Assembly (NCBI RefSeq): GCF_018991925.1
Contig: NW_024738608.1
Span: forward strand, 1,269,026 to 1,333,025
From: Homarus americanus
Lineage: Eukaryota; Arthropoda; Malacostraca; Decapoda; Nephropidae
Reading direction: 5' to 3'
Length of the DNA stretch: 64,000 nt
Both the position numbers and the translations under genes were made by a program. Below are positions 35,448 to 51,786 of this stretch, one piece after another. The notes below the pieces were generated by a model, which was not told the DNA's origin, did not search any database, and saw only the letters and a list, made by a program, of their open reading frames with translations. Every line of letters starts with the position of its first letter. The stretch's first letter is position 1.

Positions 35448-35892
35448 GTGAGCACTACTTCTGCTCCTTTTATTATGACATTATAGACAAATATATTTAT
35501 TAATTTTTGGCGTTAACTGAACACGTTGCTAGAGTCATGGTTGTTTCTGTTTGTTGAAGAGTACAATAGATGCTTATCTAACAGGAGAGAAAGAAAAAAT
35601 GTAGGTTTGTGAAATGTATACAGTTAGGTTAGGTTGGTTACTGTCGCCAATCATGGTAGCCACACAAACTGTTGCCGTTTGGCAAGAACACTTGTAAAGG
35701 TACAACTGTAGGTTCATAGTCATTATTTAATCCTCTCCCTAATAATAATTTTCACTTAAGAATAAACACATCTTTGAGATCCTGCCAATATATAACCCGG
35801 TATAAGTGGCGACTTTCTCCTTAACCTTGACCAACATTTTTAAAGGAGTAAAGCGGGATGGAAAGTTAATGTGATTTATTTTTTCTTTCCAG

Positions 35893-35943
35893 GTAGGTGA
35901 AAGTTAACAGCTCCTCGAGGGACCGTAACACATCACACTTCAG
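35893..35943 (+). other. Candidate exon 2 (51 nt)
   Basis: Preceded by a strong pyrimidine tract and acceptor (TTTATTTTTTCTTTCCAG) and followed by a donor (CAG|GTATGT from 35944). No open frame of note. If real, UTR or lncRNA. Confidence 0.25.
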
Positions 35944-36654
35944 GTATGTCCAAGTCAGTATTTGCTTGGGAGTCTTACGTCTCCGCTAACTGAGTAAGTC
36001 GCCGTTACCTCCCGTGTTAAAGGTCGGGATCATGTTTGCTGTATAAAGTCACTCGGGAAATTTTCTTGATCCAGTGATGTTCTTGATAGTGACTTGCGTA
36101 TATCATTAAGTCAATCAACTTCCGGAACTTTGAATTCCTTTACGCCATTATTACATGATATTTTAAGTCATTTACCATTCCAGCATGAAGCATCCTCTTA
36201 GAACTGACATGTTGTCCAGTGTTTCTTGTGACTACCAAAGATCGGGTCCAGAGTGTATCACAATATGCAAGTCATTTTTCACGGCACTTTTCGCCATACG
36301 GAACTGAATCTGGATTCAGTCAGATGTTGGTGATCCTTCCCGGAACGAAGGGGACGTCTCTTAGTTATCTGGTTCTTCCTTTAAGACATCCCTCCAGTTT
36401 GTTATGGTCTTCCTCTCTCATGCGCGCGCTGGTAGTTATGTGAAGGAAACGCAATATTCCTACTTGATTGTCGTGTTTTGCTTTTTACATAAAATATATC
36501 GTGGTAAAATATGGTGCTCCCTGGCAGGCACAAGCTGTTCCCCAACGTTGTCTTGTTCACCAATTGCTGCATCCTCTTGACTCTGTCCATGTTGTTTACC
36601 GCCTATGAGCAGAAAACATATAAACTTGCTGGTGGAAAATTATAATTATCACTC

Positions 36655-37440
36655 CTGGGATGTTTACATTACAGAAGTTTCTGGGTAGACAAAGTCTCTT
36701 GAAGTTTTTGGTCAAAAGGAAAAACTTAACCCCAGACCTGGACCCCCTGTACCTTGGTAATATAGTCCTTAAACGCGAAAATACTAAATTCCTCAGAGTT
36801 ATTGTTGATGAGAAACTTAACTGGAGAAACCACATACAAGCCATTCACAGTAAAATCAATAGACAGTGCAGTATCATGTATCACACTCAACAATCGCTCA
36901 CTCTCACAGCAATGAAAGAAATCTATCATGATCTTGTTTACCAACACCTGATACACTGTCACACACTATGGGGGCCCTCTGGCTCTTCAAAAACACATTC
37001 TCTGGTTACTGCACAACAGAGAGTTGTACGGACAATGACCTGCTTGAAAAAAGCAGATCACACAAACGAAAAATTTGTTAAATTGAAACTTTTAAAATTC
37101 GAAGATATTAACACCTACTTCTGTGCCCTCTTTGTTTACAAATCTATCAATCACTTGCTTGACAATAATTACTTCCAGTTCCGGAATACTCAGAGATACA
37201 ACTTAGGCACCCAGAGCTACTAAGACCACCTCCCATGCACTCCTCTCAGTCCCAGACCTCCATAAAATATCAAGGTGTGAAGGTGTGGAACAACTTACCC
37301 CCACCCATCCCAGCAAAGACTACGCTCCCTTCCTTTAAATCATCTCTAAAAAATATCTATTGTCGAAGTATTAATATTTCTTGTAACACTTACTATATTT
37401 AAAATACCTGCTTTTATTGTACCATCAAAACCGTTTTATC
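36655..37440 (+). pseudogene. 5'-truncated LINE, ORF2 C-terminal end
   Basis: Translation gives LYLGNIVLKRENTKFLRVIV, DEKLNWRNHI, LVYQHLIHCHTLWGPSG, QQRVVRTMTC and KLLKFEDINTYFCALFVYK, the thumb/C-terminal region of a LINE reverse transcriptase (L2/CR1/Jockey-like group). The frame ends at TAA 37221-37223, but the adjacent frame carries the natural continuation from 37217 (RPPPMHSSQSQ, QGVKVWNNLPPPIP, LPSFKSSLK), so one frameshift separates them. The YxDD core is missing, and the element starts only near 36655. The 3' UTR includes AATAAATAAG near 37457. Confidence 0.8.
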
Positions 37441-37591
37441 GTTAATTATCATGTAAATAAATAAGTACCATTGCAATAAACATAATTGCCAACTAGACAT
37501 AATCCTGAAAGCTCTATCCTCTTGTACAACCTTATTACTGTACAACCCAGGTTGTACTGCTCCCCCATTATACTTATGTTTTTCAATTCCA

Positions 37592-37593
<2 letters not shown>

Positions 37594-37667
<74 letters not shown>

Positions 37668-37698
37668 ATGTGTATATGTATATATATGTATATGTGTA

Positions 37699-37794
<96 letters not shown>
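37594..37794. repeat. Compound (TA)n-(TG/TATG)n-(TA)n microsatellite
   Basis: Two TA blocks flank a central TGTGTGTATGTGTATATG segment. Confidence 0.95.
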
Positions 37795-37797
<3 letters not shown>

Positions 37798-38069
37798 AAT
37801 AAATAAATAAAATAAATAAATATCGAAGTGATAACCGTGGTAACATTATGAGATGTTCTTATTACCACTATGGTATTGTACTATTCCAGATGGTACTAAA
37901 TGTTACATAATACTTCCTTGAGATAAATGTACAGTATATATCAGGTGCCTCAAAGAGAGCTCAGGTTCTCAACTGGCTCAGCCATGTTAATATTGTTATT
38001 CTTATCCACTCTGTATCTGTATTTTTCTCGCTAAATAAACTGTTTCAATTCAAATTCAATTCAATTCAA
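37795..38069 (+). repeat. Dispersed repeat, copy B
   Basis: Second copy of the 27201-27485 repeat. Same AAATA-rich start after (AT)n, GATAACCGTGGTAAC, AAAGAGAGCTCAGGTTC, AATAAACTG and TTCAA-type tail (here one more unit). Differences are scattered substitutions, about one per 12-15 bp by eye. Confidence 0.85.
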
Positions 38070-39281
38070 GGTCGCTGGTTCTCCCCCGGGGCGCCCCTAG
38101 TTACCCAGCTGTGACTGGCTACGTAAATTTACTGCATAGTTGGCAAAGTGAAGATGGTCAAGTGCAGTGCCGGCCAAACTGTCCCTTTGTGTACTTAAAA
38201 CAGGGTTAGTTTAAACCCTGCAGGTTATATTGAATTTTTGCGCATTAGATTATATCCAATTGACCTAGATATTAATTGACTTCCGCTATTTACCTTCCTG
38301 GTCTTGTAATCAATTAATTTCTTAGGAAGCCCTTCTGGTAAGGTGCCATTTTGATGGTGTCATGGTAGTTGCCTTTCTTGCACACTTCTTAAACAGAAGA
38401 CCATAACGCCACCGGTGCAGTTGTCACCACACCGAGGCTAGTGCCGAGGTTGCTAGTTTGGATACCTGCTCATCCGCTCGTTTTGGACTAGCTCCACTCG
38501 TGTGTGGGGTCAGACCACCACAGTGAAATGTGTAAATTCGCATTAAAAAGACGTGATCCAATCTTTTAGTAAATACAGGGAGTGAAGCAGTTCCCTACTT
38601 TCCTGCCGCTGGATGATGGAGGGTGATAAGATGTCCCTTGGGTCGTAGTTTGATATTAGTTGTATTTTGGGCATCATTTGCTTTTGAGAAATAAGCGCCT
38701 TGCATATGTTACATCATATTGTTTATATATACAATAGATACATGTATAAACATTTTATTGACATCCATATATATATTGATATTTCTGTATTGTCATAATG
38801 ATCAAGGGCATAATTTACATATTCGTATGTACGAGTATGTATTAAGAATGACATTCTTCACCTGAAATTTTCAATAACCTGCCATCTTCACCTTGTGTGT
38901 GTGTGTGTGTGTGACAATTTTTTTATTGTTACATTCAGAAAGGAATGTTATAGAGGAAATGTGTGTAACATCCTCAGGTAAGAGACATTATAACCAAGAA
39001 TGTTCACTGGCCAATGGTTTATGTAGTTCAGGATCTCAACACAGCTGGCGTTGCATTATCTCATTTTGTTTCGATTCATTCGGAAGAAGACCCGGACTTT
39101 TTGAGGTGGCTGTACAAGAGGCGAGTGCTGTATCCACTCGATTTCTGCTCCACTCTGACTATTCTAATTCGACATTTACCTAACATAATTTATTAGTGGG
39201 GGAAGCATTATTATAAGTTACGCTAAGGAAAGACCAATGAGAGCACGTCATGCCCGGCTACGTGTGAATTCTTCTTTTCAG
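38070..39281. other. Unassigned DNA with a short (TG)n and a possible tRNA-like relic
   Basis: (TG)n at 38894-38913. On the minus strand around 39158-39090 there is CGAGTGGATACAGC, the same box-A-like word as the 14.7-kb SINE head, then GTCCGGGTC, a poor box B. An overlapping plus-strand frame of 76 codons (38969-39196) is not recognised and may read through this relic. Confidence 0.3.
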
Positions 39282-39381
39282 CGTCCAGGCGTCGCTCAGC
39301 TGTTTGTTGCTCGTCATCATCGCCTTGGTTTCTCGGAAGCCAATGTAATCTTCTCAAAACCCTTTGCAAGACGGTGCAGAG
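39282..39381 (+). other. Candidate exon (100 nt)
   Basis: Acceptor TTCTTCTTTTCAG ends at 39281 and donor GAG|GTAACT starts at 39382. Two of three frames are open across it. One reads VAQLFVARHHRLGFSEANVI. The sequence is more GC-rich than its flanks. No homology recognised, and no partner exon linked. Confidence 0.22.
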
Positions 39382-39399
39382 GTAACTTGCTTATCGATT

Positions 39400-39860
39400 G
39401 ACTCCAGTGAAAAAGGTGATTGATTGGGTGTGACACAAAGGTTGATTGATTGCTTGCAATATACTGTAGAGGTGTTTCTTTTCCTCTCTTGCAGCGGGAA
39501 AGATAGATGATAAACCTGTAAAGCGTTAAATTGATTACCTGTAATACGGAGTTTAATCTCTACTATTGTAGAAAGTAAGATAGGTGATACAGATGTAACA
39601 CAATGATGATTTTGCCTTTGTCGCCATACTTGCAGACGGAACAAGGATCAACATACTCATTTATGTAAATGTGGTGTTTAGAAGAAAAGGCACGTGATAT
39701 ACCTGTAAGGCACGGAATGCTTGTTAATAAGACAGAGGTGCTTCTACCGAAGAAAATTTGTAAAATACACCCGCAAAGAGTCGCCTTGTTGGGTAATATA
39801 TGAAGGTGTCTTTCCTCTATTTGTAGACGGAAAGGTTACAGTGGAGACGTGAGCGTCGCC
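39400..39860. repeat. Degenerate repeats of a TTGCAG-GGAAAGATAG module
   Basis: Segments like CTCTCTTGCAGCGGGAAAG, ATTGTAGAAAGTAAGATAG, ATACTTGCAGACGGAAC and CTATTTGTAGACGGAAAGG recur with ACCTGTAAxGC words at irregular 60-130 bp spacing. Probably an old diverged tandem repeat. Confidence 0.35.
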
Positions 39861-40004
39861 CTGTGCTTGAGAAAGGAGAGACGTAGGGTAGCACCTCACT
39901 CTCCAGGGGACCACCAGTTCCTCCTCCATAACCCTGTCCCTAACACACCAAAAAGGTCGACCTTGAGATTATAGGATGATGTTTAACTAGCTTTGACCCT
40001 CAGT

Positions 40005-40009
40005 ACACA

Positions 40010-40050
<41 letters not shown>
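40005..40050. repeat. (CA)n microsatellite
   Basis: CA run with one TA interruption. Confidence 0.95.
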
Positions 40051-40052
<2 letters not shown>

Positions 40053-40324
40053 CGACTGACAAGCCAAATAATGGAGAAGAATATACAACATAAGAGCAGC
40101 GAGAGTAAGAGAAAAAAGAGAGTGAGAGTGATTCAGACAGTGACAGTGAAATGGTGAAACACAAAGAGAATGTGAGAAGGAAAGAAAAACCCCCACAGTA
40201 GTATATACTCTTTATAGCCTCTGGCTCTGCACCTATCAGATGATGCTAACTGCGTCCGGTGTAATACTATAACTCATGATGAAATTATTCGTTGTCCAGC
40301 ACAAGGTAATTGAAAGATGGGGAT

Positions 40325-40328
<4 letters not shown>

Positions 40329-40417
<89 letters not shown>
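40329..40417. repeat. (CT)n microsatellite
   Basis: Uninterrupted CT run. Confidence 0.97.
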
Positions 40418-40420
<3 letters not shown>

Positions 40421-40689
40421 CTCCCTCAGTCGTTTGTGTATCTTTTATTGGTTTATATTTTTTCTCTGTTCTGATAGAAATTTTCATTCATCTTGAAGTG
40501 GAATTTTGTCGTCAAAACGAATTTGCTTGAGCTAAACTACTCAGACATTCTTGGCATAGTATCATACACAATTACCTTGGGAAAAACATCTGAGAAATGC
40601 CATTTATCATCTCGAGTACAAATTAGCTTAATTAAACATGAAGAAGATTACACACACACACACTTACATACGCACACATACTCTGATTA

Positions 40690-40691
<2 letters not shown>

Positions 40692-40780
<89 letters not shown>
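40692..40780. repeat. (CT)n microsatellite
   Basis: Uninterrupted CT run. A short ACACAC run precedes at 40650. Confidence 0.97.
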
Positions 40781-42444
<1,664 letters not shown>

Positions 42445-42526
42445 CACTCCTTGCAGGGTTCAATTTGGTGGTGATGTTGATTACGTGTGTTGGATGAGGA
42501 TTCTGGCTAAGGTAATCAACACAGCT

Positions 42527-42890
42527 GACTTTGCTACTGCTGCTACTAGTACTGCTGCTGCTGTTGTTGCTACCGCTACTGCTAGTACTGCTGCTACTGA
42601 TATTGCTACTGCTACTGTTGCCGCTAGTACTGCTGCTGTGTTGCTGCTGCTGCTGTTTTTGCTACTGCTGTTTTTGCTACTGCTACTGCTGCCGCTAGTA
42701 CTACTGCTGTATTCTACTACTTAACACTCATATACACTTACTGCTGCTCATTCTTTCTTTCTGCTCGCCCACTGCTACTGCTGCCGCTAGTACTACTGCT
42801 GCTTATTCTACCACTGCTGCTGCTCCTTATACCACTGCTGCTGCTCCTTCTACTACTGCTGCTGCTCTTTCTACCACTGCTGCTGCTAAA
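42527..42890. repeat. (CTG/CTA)n trinucleotide region with 21-bp units
   Basis: Imperfect CTG/CTA repeats at 42527-42712. After a 60-bp break, four 21-bp units of ACCACTGCTGCTGCTCCTTAT type occupy 42809-42890. Open frames (Ala/Thr/Leu runs) follow from the period of three. Confidence 0.85.
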
Positions 42891-42953
42891 TTTATATAAT
42901 TTGCATACTTTGTGATAGGTGACTGATGATGACCCTTGTTATTGATGACTTGT

Positions 42954-42961
42954 GTGTGTGT

Positions 42962-43003
<42 letters not shown>
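42954..43003. repeat. (TG)n microsatellite
   Basis: TG run with one ATTG interruption. Confidence 0.95.
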
Positions 43004-43007
<4 letters not shown>

Positions 43008-43485
43008 AACGGCATACAATGAACTAAAGAGAAAAAGTGAATGAGTAGAGGCGAGTAGAAGGAGAAGAAGACTGAGGTAAGACAGGAGAGAGAGAGAGAG
43101 AGAGAAAGTATGAGATACGGAGGGAAGGAAAACAAGTGAATGACAAAGTGGACTAAGGGAGAGAAATAATATTAGGGTAAACAGACAAATAGAAACACAA
43201 ACAAACTTACAAACAAAACAAACATCATTGTAATGTCTTTAAATTACTTCCCCTTGAAATACGATGGAAAATTGATACACTACATTATACGCTCAATACA
43301 GTACATAACTTACAACTGTTGAATTATATTACTGTTTATATTTAATTATGTTTCATATGGTTTCATCTAACTTGATGTGGCTGAGAAATTAAAGACACTT
43401 AACTCGGTGGTGAGTGGTTATAGAATCTTGTTAATGGGATATATTCTGTTATCTCGTTGTTTATTGTAATCTTAATCACAAAACT

Positions 43486-43650
43486 ATCCTAACCTAGCTT
43501 AACCTAGAATCGTAAAATTGTCCTAACCTAACCTTACCAGAATCACAAAGATAACCTAACCTAATTTAACCTATCCTAACCTAACCTAACCTAGAATCAT
43601 AAAACTATCTTAACCTAACCTAACCCAACCCAACCCAAACCTCACCACAA
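43486..43650 (-). repeat. Degenerate interstitial CCTAA cluster
   Basis: CCTAACCTAACCTAACC words mixed with an AACCTAGAATCATAAAACTA spacer that recurs four times, giving a longer period of about 40-60 bp. Confidence 0.8.
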
Positions 43651-45760
<2,110 letters not shown>

Positions 45761-48693
45761 ACCTGGCCTCCCTCACACACAACACCTGCCTCCCCTTCCT
45801 CACACAACACCTGCCTCCCCTCCCTCACACAACACCTGCCTCCCCTCCCTCACACAACTCCTGCCTCCCCTCCCTCACACAACTCCTGCCTCCCTCCCTC
45901 ACACAACACCTGCCTCCCTCCCTCACACAACACCTGCCTCCCCTCCCTCACACAACACCTGCCTCCCTCCCTCCACACTCCTGCCTCCCCTCCCTCACAC
46001 AACACCTGCCTCCTCCCTCACACCTGCCTCCCCTCCACACCTCCCTCCCTCCCTCCTCCTCACACAACACCTGCCTCCTCCTCCACACAACACCTGTCCT
46101 CCCCTCCTGACCTGCCTCCTCCCTCCTGCCTCCTCCCTCCCTTCCTCTCCCTCCCTCACACACAACCTCTCCTCCTCACACAACACCTGCCTCCTCCCTC
46201 CACACAACCTGCCTCCTCCTCCCTCACCTCCTTCCCTCCCACCTCCCTTCCTCCTGCCTCCTCCCTACACCTCCTCCCTCCTGCCTCCCTCCCTCACACA
46301 CCTCCCTCACACAACACCTCCTCCCACCTTCCTCCTCCCTCCTGCCTCCCTTCCTCCCCACCATCCCTCACCTCCTCCCTCCCACACCTGCCTCCCCTCC
46401 TGCCTCCTCCTCCTCCTCCCCTCCCCCAGCACCTCTCCCTCCACTCCTGTTACCCTCCTCCCTCCTACACCCACCCCCCTCCTCCTGACACCCACCCCTC
46501 CCTCCTAACACCTGCCTCCTCCCCTCCTGACCCACCTCCTCCTCACACCCTCCCCTCCTCACACCCACCTCCTCCCTCCCCAACACCTACCTCCTCCTCC
46601 CTTTACCTTCCCTCCCTCCTCCTCACCTACCTCCTCCCTGCCTCCCTCCTGCCTCCCACACCTCCTCCCTCCTCCTCCCAACACCTGCCTCCTTCCTCCT
46701 ACCTTCCCTCCTACACCTGCCTCCCTCCCTCCCCCATCCCTCCTCTCCTCCCTCACCTGCCTCCTCCACTCACAACACCTGCCTCCTCTCCTCCACCCTG
46801 CCTCCTCCCTCACACAACACCTACCTCCTCTCCTCCCTCCCCTCTGCCTACCCCCTCCCTCCCCACCTCCTCCCCTCCTCCTCCTCCCCTCCCTCACACA
46901 ACACCTACCTCCCTCCTCACACCCTACCTCCTCCTCCCCTCCTCCCTGCCCCTTCCCACACCTACCCCTCCTCCCCCTCCCTCCTCCCTCCTCCTGTCCC
47001 TCCCTCCTGCCTCCCACACCTACCCCTCCCCCCACCTCCCATCCACACTCCACTCCACACACCTCCTCCACCACACTACCTCCTCCACTCACACCAACAC
47101 CTCCCCCCCTCCACTCACAACCTACCTCCTCCTCCCTCCACCTAACACCTACCCCCTCCCTCCACACCACCTGCTTCCCCTCCCTCACCTGCCCTCCTCA
47201 CACACCTACCTGCCTCCTCCCTCACACCTCCCCTCCCTCCACTTACCCCTCCCTCCCCCCTCCTCCCTTACCTCCCCTCCTCCCTTACCACCTCCCTCCC
47301 CCTCCTCACACCTACCTCCCCTCCCCTCCTCCTCCTCCCACACCCTCCCCTCCCCTCCTACCCCTCCCTCACACACACCTGCCTCCCTGCCTCCCCTCCT
47401 CCTGCCTCCTCCACCCTCCCTCCCTTGCCTCCCTCCCTCACAAGCCTTGCCCCTCCCTCCACTCTTCCCTCCCCCTCCTCAACACCTGCTTCCTCCTCCC
47501 TTCCCTCCTTACCTGCCTCCTCCTCCCTACACCTCCCTCTACCCCTGCCTCCTCCCTCCCTTCCCCCTCCCCACACCTACCTCCTCCCTCCACAACCTCC
47601 CCCCTCCCACACACCTCCTCCCACACCTACCTCCTCCTCCCTCCTCCTCTGCCTCCCTCCCCTCCCTCACCTCCTCCCTCCCACCTGCCTCCCCCTCCCT
47701 CCCTCCCACACCTCCCCTCCCACACACAACCTTACCTCCCTCCCTCCCTCCCTCCTACCTCCCTCCCTGCCTCCCCTTCCTCTCCTCCACTCCTGACACC
47801 CTCCACTCCCTCCTGACCCCTCCCTCTCCTCCTCACCATCCTGCCTCCTCCTCACAACACCTACCTCCTCCTCCACACCAACACCTGCCTCCTCCTCCAC
47901 CCAACACCTGCCTCCCTCCTACACCTCCTTACCTCCTCCCTCACAACCTCCCCTCCCTCCTCCTCACACCTACCCCTCCCTACCCCCTCCACACCTGCTT
48001 CCTCCCTCACACAACACCACCCCCTCCTCACACCTCTCCTCCCTCCCTACCTGCCTCCCTCCCCTCACACCCCCCTCCCTCGCCTCCCTCCCTCCCACAC
48101 ACCTGCCTCCCTCCTCCCACCCCCTCCCTCCCTTCCCTCCTCCCCTCCTCCTTCCTCCCCCTCACACCTCACTCCCCCTCCTCCTCACCTACACCTGCCT
48201 CCTCCACCCCTCCCCTCACACAACACCTACCCCCTCCCCTCTAACCTCACCTCCTCCTCCCTCCCTAACACCTGCCCCCTCCCTCCACCTGCCTCCTCCC
48301 TCCCCAACCTCCCACTCCTCACTCTCCTCCTCCCTCCCTCCTTACCTCCTCCCTCCTACACCTGCCTCCTCCTCCTTACCCATCCCTCCTCACACACCTC
48401 CCTCCTCCTGCCACCTCCTCCACCTACCTCTGACCCATCATCATCACTGCCTCCCCTCCACTCCTGACACCTGCCTCCTCCTCCTGACACTTCCCCTCCT
48501 CACACCCCCTCCTCCACCACCTGCTCCTCCCTCCCCAACCAACCTCCTCACAACCTGCCTCCTCCTCCCTCTCCTACCCCCTCCCTCACACAACACCTGC
48601 CTCCTCCTCCCCCTCCCACACACCTACCTCCCCTCCCTCCCCAACACCTCCCCCTCCCACACCTCCTCCCACAACCTCCTCCCTCTAACACCT
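45761..48693. repeat. Pyrimidine-rich ~25-bp minisatellite, 2.9 kb
   Basis: Starts as regular 25-bp units (CACCTGCCTCCCCTCCCTCA plus CACAA) and soon becomes irregular CCTCC/CACAC/CCTGCC mixtures. The strand is nearly free of G, so stops are rare and an 855-codon frame (45677-48244) of Pro/Ser/Leu/Thr appears. Codon order follows the repeat and jumps frame, so it is not a gene. Long homopyrimidine DNA can form triplex structures and is hard to sequence. Confidence 0.95.
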
Positions 48694-49139
48694 TGAGGCC
48701 TACATTCTCAAAACACTCCACGTATAATTTTCACCTTAACAGACCATGTTAAAACCCATTACACTGGATTATTCATACAACGAAATATAAAGTTTCAAAA
48801 TAACATGTGTCCAATCTACGTAAATAGAGGGCTCCTATAATCCCAACTTACAGAAATTTTACCGTGAGAATCTCCAGAATCACAACCATGATTTGTGAGT
48901 GTGTGCTAGAATATAAACAATTTTAAGGTTCGTGGTACTATCAAAGAGATCTCTTACTCTATCTTCCCTACCATCCCTCCCCACCACGTCCCTCCTCCTT
49001 TTAATCCTCTCTTCTTCCTTTATCTCCTCTCTTTCTTATCTCAAACTCTCCTCTGGCTATTTCTCCCTCCTATCTTTTAATCTTGTTTCTGTCCTCTTTT
49101 CCTTATCTTTTTCCTATTCTGCTTCTTGTCCTCCAGTTA
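48694..49139. other. Unique flank, pyrimidine-rich at the end
   Basis: No gene recognised. Confidence 0.45.
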
Positions 49140-49154
49140 TCTCTCTCTCTCTCT

Positions 49155-49211
<57 letters not shown>
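49140..49211. repeat. (CT)n microsatellite
   Basis: CT run with a CCCCCC interruption near 49156. Confidence 0.95.
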
Positions 49212-49213
<2 letters not shown>

Positions 49214-49971
49214 TTCCCTCCTTTGTTTAATTCTTTATTCTCTTTCATCTCTTTTTCCCCCTTCTCCATCTGGTGCCCCTCCTCCCTTTTCTTTCCCCTA
49301 TTTACATCTCCTTCATCTTTCCCTTCTGCAACACCCCATTTCTCCGTTTATTCTATTTTCCTTTCTCTTGTCTCTCCTTCATCGGGTCTCCTATTCCGTT
49401 TCTCCAGATTTCCTCTCCTACTTTTTTCTATTTTCTCTTCTGTCGATTTTTCATTTTAACGAAGGAATGGGAAGTGATATGAAAAGAAAAAGGAAGTGTG
49501 ATAACGAAAGAAAAAAACAAGAAGGATGAATGAGATTAAGAAAGAGAGAGAGGAATGAAGGGGGTTTGAGAAAATAAGTGAGACGCCAATAAACACAAAA
49601 GAAATGGGAGAGAAGTAAACAAAAAAAGAGAGAAACTGGGAGAAAGAGAAAAACACAGGATAACAATTAATAACGAAAGATATGGAGACAGATGCCGGGA
49701 AAAAGATAGAGGTAAAGAGGAAGAGAAAGATAGAAACATAACGTAGCAATAAGTATGAGAGATGTGTGAGGCAGAGACGCAAAGAAGAGATAGAGAGAGA
49801 TAAGAGAAGAACTAACCTTACTCTGACCGCTGACTGTTATTATTGTGGCGAAAACCTAATATGTCCCGATTTATTCAAGACGGGTTTAAGTTAGTTAAGG
49901 CAGGTAAGGTTGTGTAGAGGTGAATAAATTAATGATATGCTTCTTCTTAACCTGTTCCTCTACACACCTGC
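49212..49971. repeat. Polypyrimidine then polypurine tract
   Basis: Plus strand is C/T-rich to about 49455, then A/G-rich to about 49810, so purine strandedness switches within the block. Open frames on either strand are compositional. Confidence 0.65.
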
Positions 49972-50440
49972 TCCACCCTCATCTACCATCTCACCACCTA
50001 CTCCACCCTCAACACCAACCCCCACACCCATAACTACCATATCCGCATCCACCCAACTCTTAACCATAAACTCCATACCTGACCTCCTCAACTACCACCT
50101 CCACACCCTCAACCATAACCTCCACACTCATCCCACCCTCAATCGTAACCTCTACACCCCACCCACCCTCAATCATCATCTCCATATCTACTCCACCTTC
50201 AACCACCACCTTTACATCACCCCCACCTTCCATCTCCACACCCACTCCACCTTCAACCTCCACACCCACTCCACCCTCCACCTCCACACCCATTCCACCC
50301 TCAACCACCACCTCCACAACCACCCCACCCTCAACCACCACCTCCCACAACCACCCCACCTCAACCACCACCTCCACAACCACCCCACCCTCAACCACAC
50401 TCGCCCACACCCATCCCACCCTTAACCATCATCTTTAAAT
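49972..50440. repeat. 30-bp minisatellite (CCACCCTCAACCACCACCTC)
   Basis: Around 14 imperfect units of 24-30 bp, clearest at 50285-50400. It reads as Val/Glu/Gly repeats on the minus strand because the period is a multiple of three. Confidence 0.88.
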
Positions 50441-51786
50441 CAGGGTTCAGCAGATACATTAGATAAAGCATTAACTGTCTGTCAATCGATCACAAATTCA
50501 ATTAACTGTAGCCAGCTAATTGATTTTTCTTAATGCATGAGCTTTCTTGCCGTAATTGGATTTCAACTAATACATTAGCTGGACATGAAAAGTAAAATAC
50601 CTCGGCTTCAGGATTCCGTAAGGTAGTAGTTTGGTCATTAAATGAAGAGTGTTGAGCTAAAAGATCTAGTCATTGTACTCACGACTACCTCCTCAACTGT
50701 CACCTTCCTCCTCCTCCTCCTCTTCCTTCTCCTCTGCCTTCATTTGCTGAGAATAATCAGAGGAAAACCTTAATATTTACCCGTCCTGTAGTATGCTCCT
50801 TGAGGCTCCTACATTGCTAAGACTTGTGATGAAAATCTCAAGAAGGTAGGAGTCGACTTAGTACAGACGAAAGGTCTAATACTGACGAGACTCAGCCACG
50901 ATTACATTATGTTGTCAGTCGATTCTTTTGTAATATTAACCGCCTGAAACACTTATCGGGTCATGACGGAAATGCTCAAGAAATCATTGATTAAGTTGGA
51001 ATTTCTCTTGACTACAACAGCCACACCAAGGTAGATACTGTAGTAGTTGCTTTGACTTAATAATTACAGTGGGAGGAATAGGTAATGTTAATTGCTGGTG
51101 ACAGTAATGAGAATAAAATCTGTGAAATTATTTGTACATTGTTGATGATACTTGAGGCTGATATCACTTGACCTACACTGTGTCGAGGAGTAAAATGAGA
51201 GGAAACTGCGAGCAGGATAAAAATGTTGAAGGGTGACTGACGAGCTTCTGGATATAAAACCTCGAATTACAAGCCAATTTTTTCGTTGAGTCATGATCAA
51301 GTTTAGCTCGACTGGGAAAACTTGTCTCTCGTGAGAGACAGCGCTTCAGACATGTACGCTGCATGTTTTAAGTTCCTTCTAGACTCATATGTAGACATTT
51401 CTGTTTAGGAGAAAGAACTAGAGAGCCAAAAACAAGTAAAGAAATTTGATAAAGTCTTCATCGCAGCGAGCAAACTGTCTCCCCGAGTGTCTTATTACGT
51501 GCGCTGTACCTCAGTATCATAGACGGGGTAAGAGATGTCACAGAGTATCTGACAGGTAAACAGAATAAATCATCTAAAGAAACCGAGGTAATGAAATCCC
51601 ACGTGGAATAGACAGAAGCGGGTAAAGGTATTTCTTCAGGCGTGGTTTATCAAGTAAATAAAATTGTAATTCGGAATCTGCCATCAGCCTGCTCACGAAT
51701 TTCCCGGCAACCTAACCCCATAGCTTCAGTGTCTCCATCCCTGCGCAGTTGGATTCGACAAAATGCAGCCAACCAACAATCAGTTA
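50441..51786. other. Unique DNA without a supported gene
   Basis: A short (CTC)n is at 50708-50735. No coding frame recognised. Confidence 0.45.

Larger units (their letters stand above)
34846..36654. other. Longest unique stretch; possible short exons
   Basis: Mostly unique, with small CCTAACC/TTAGG words near 35100 and 35625. Two short segments with splice consensus on both sides are listed separately. No continuous coding frame. Confidence 0.4.

Noticed and set aside
37449..37868. 139-codon Ile/Tyr/Thr/His frame
   Set aside because: Encoded by the (TA)n-(TG)n microsatellite.
42485..42724. Ala/Thr/Leu-rich protein
   Set aside because: CTG/CTA trinucleotide repeat read in frame. No other support.
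49937..50425. 162-codon Thr/His/Pro-rich frame
   Set aside because: Produced by the 30-bp minisatellite, with matching open frames on the opposite strand.
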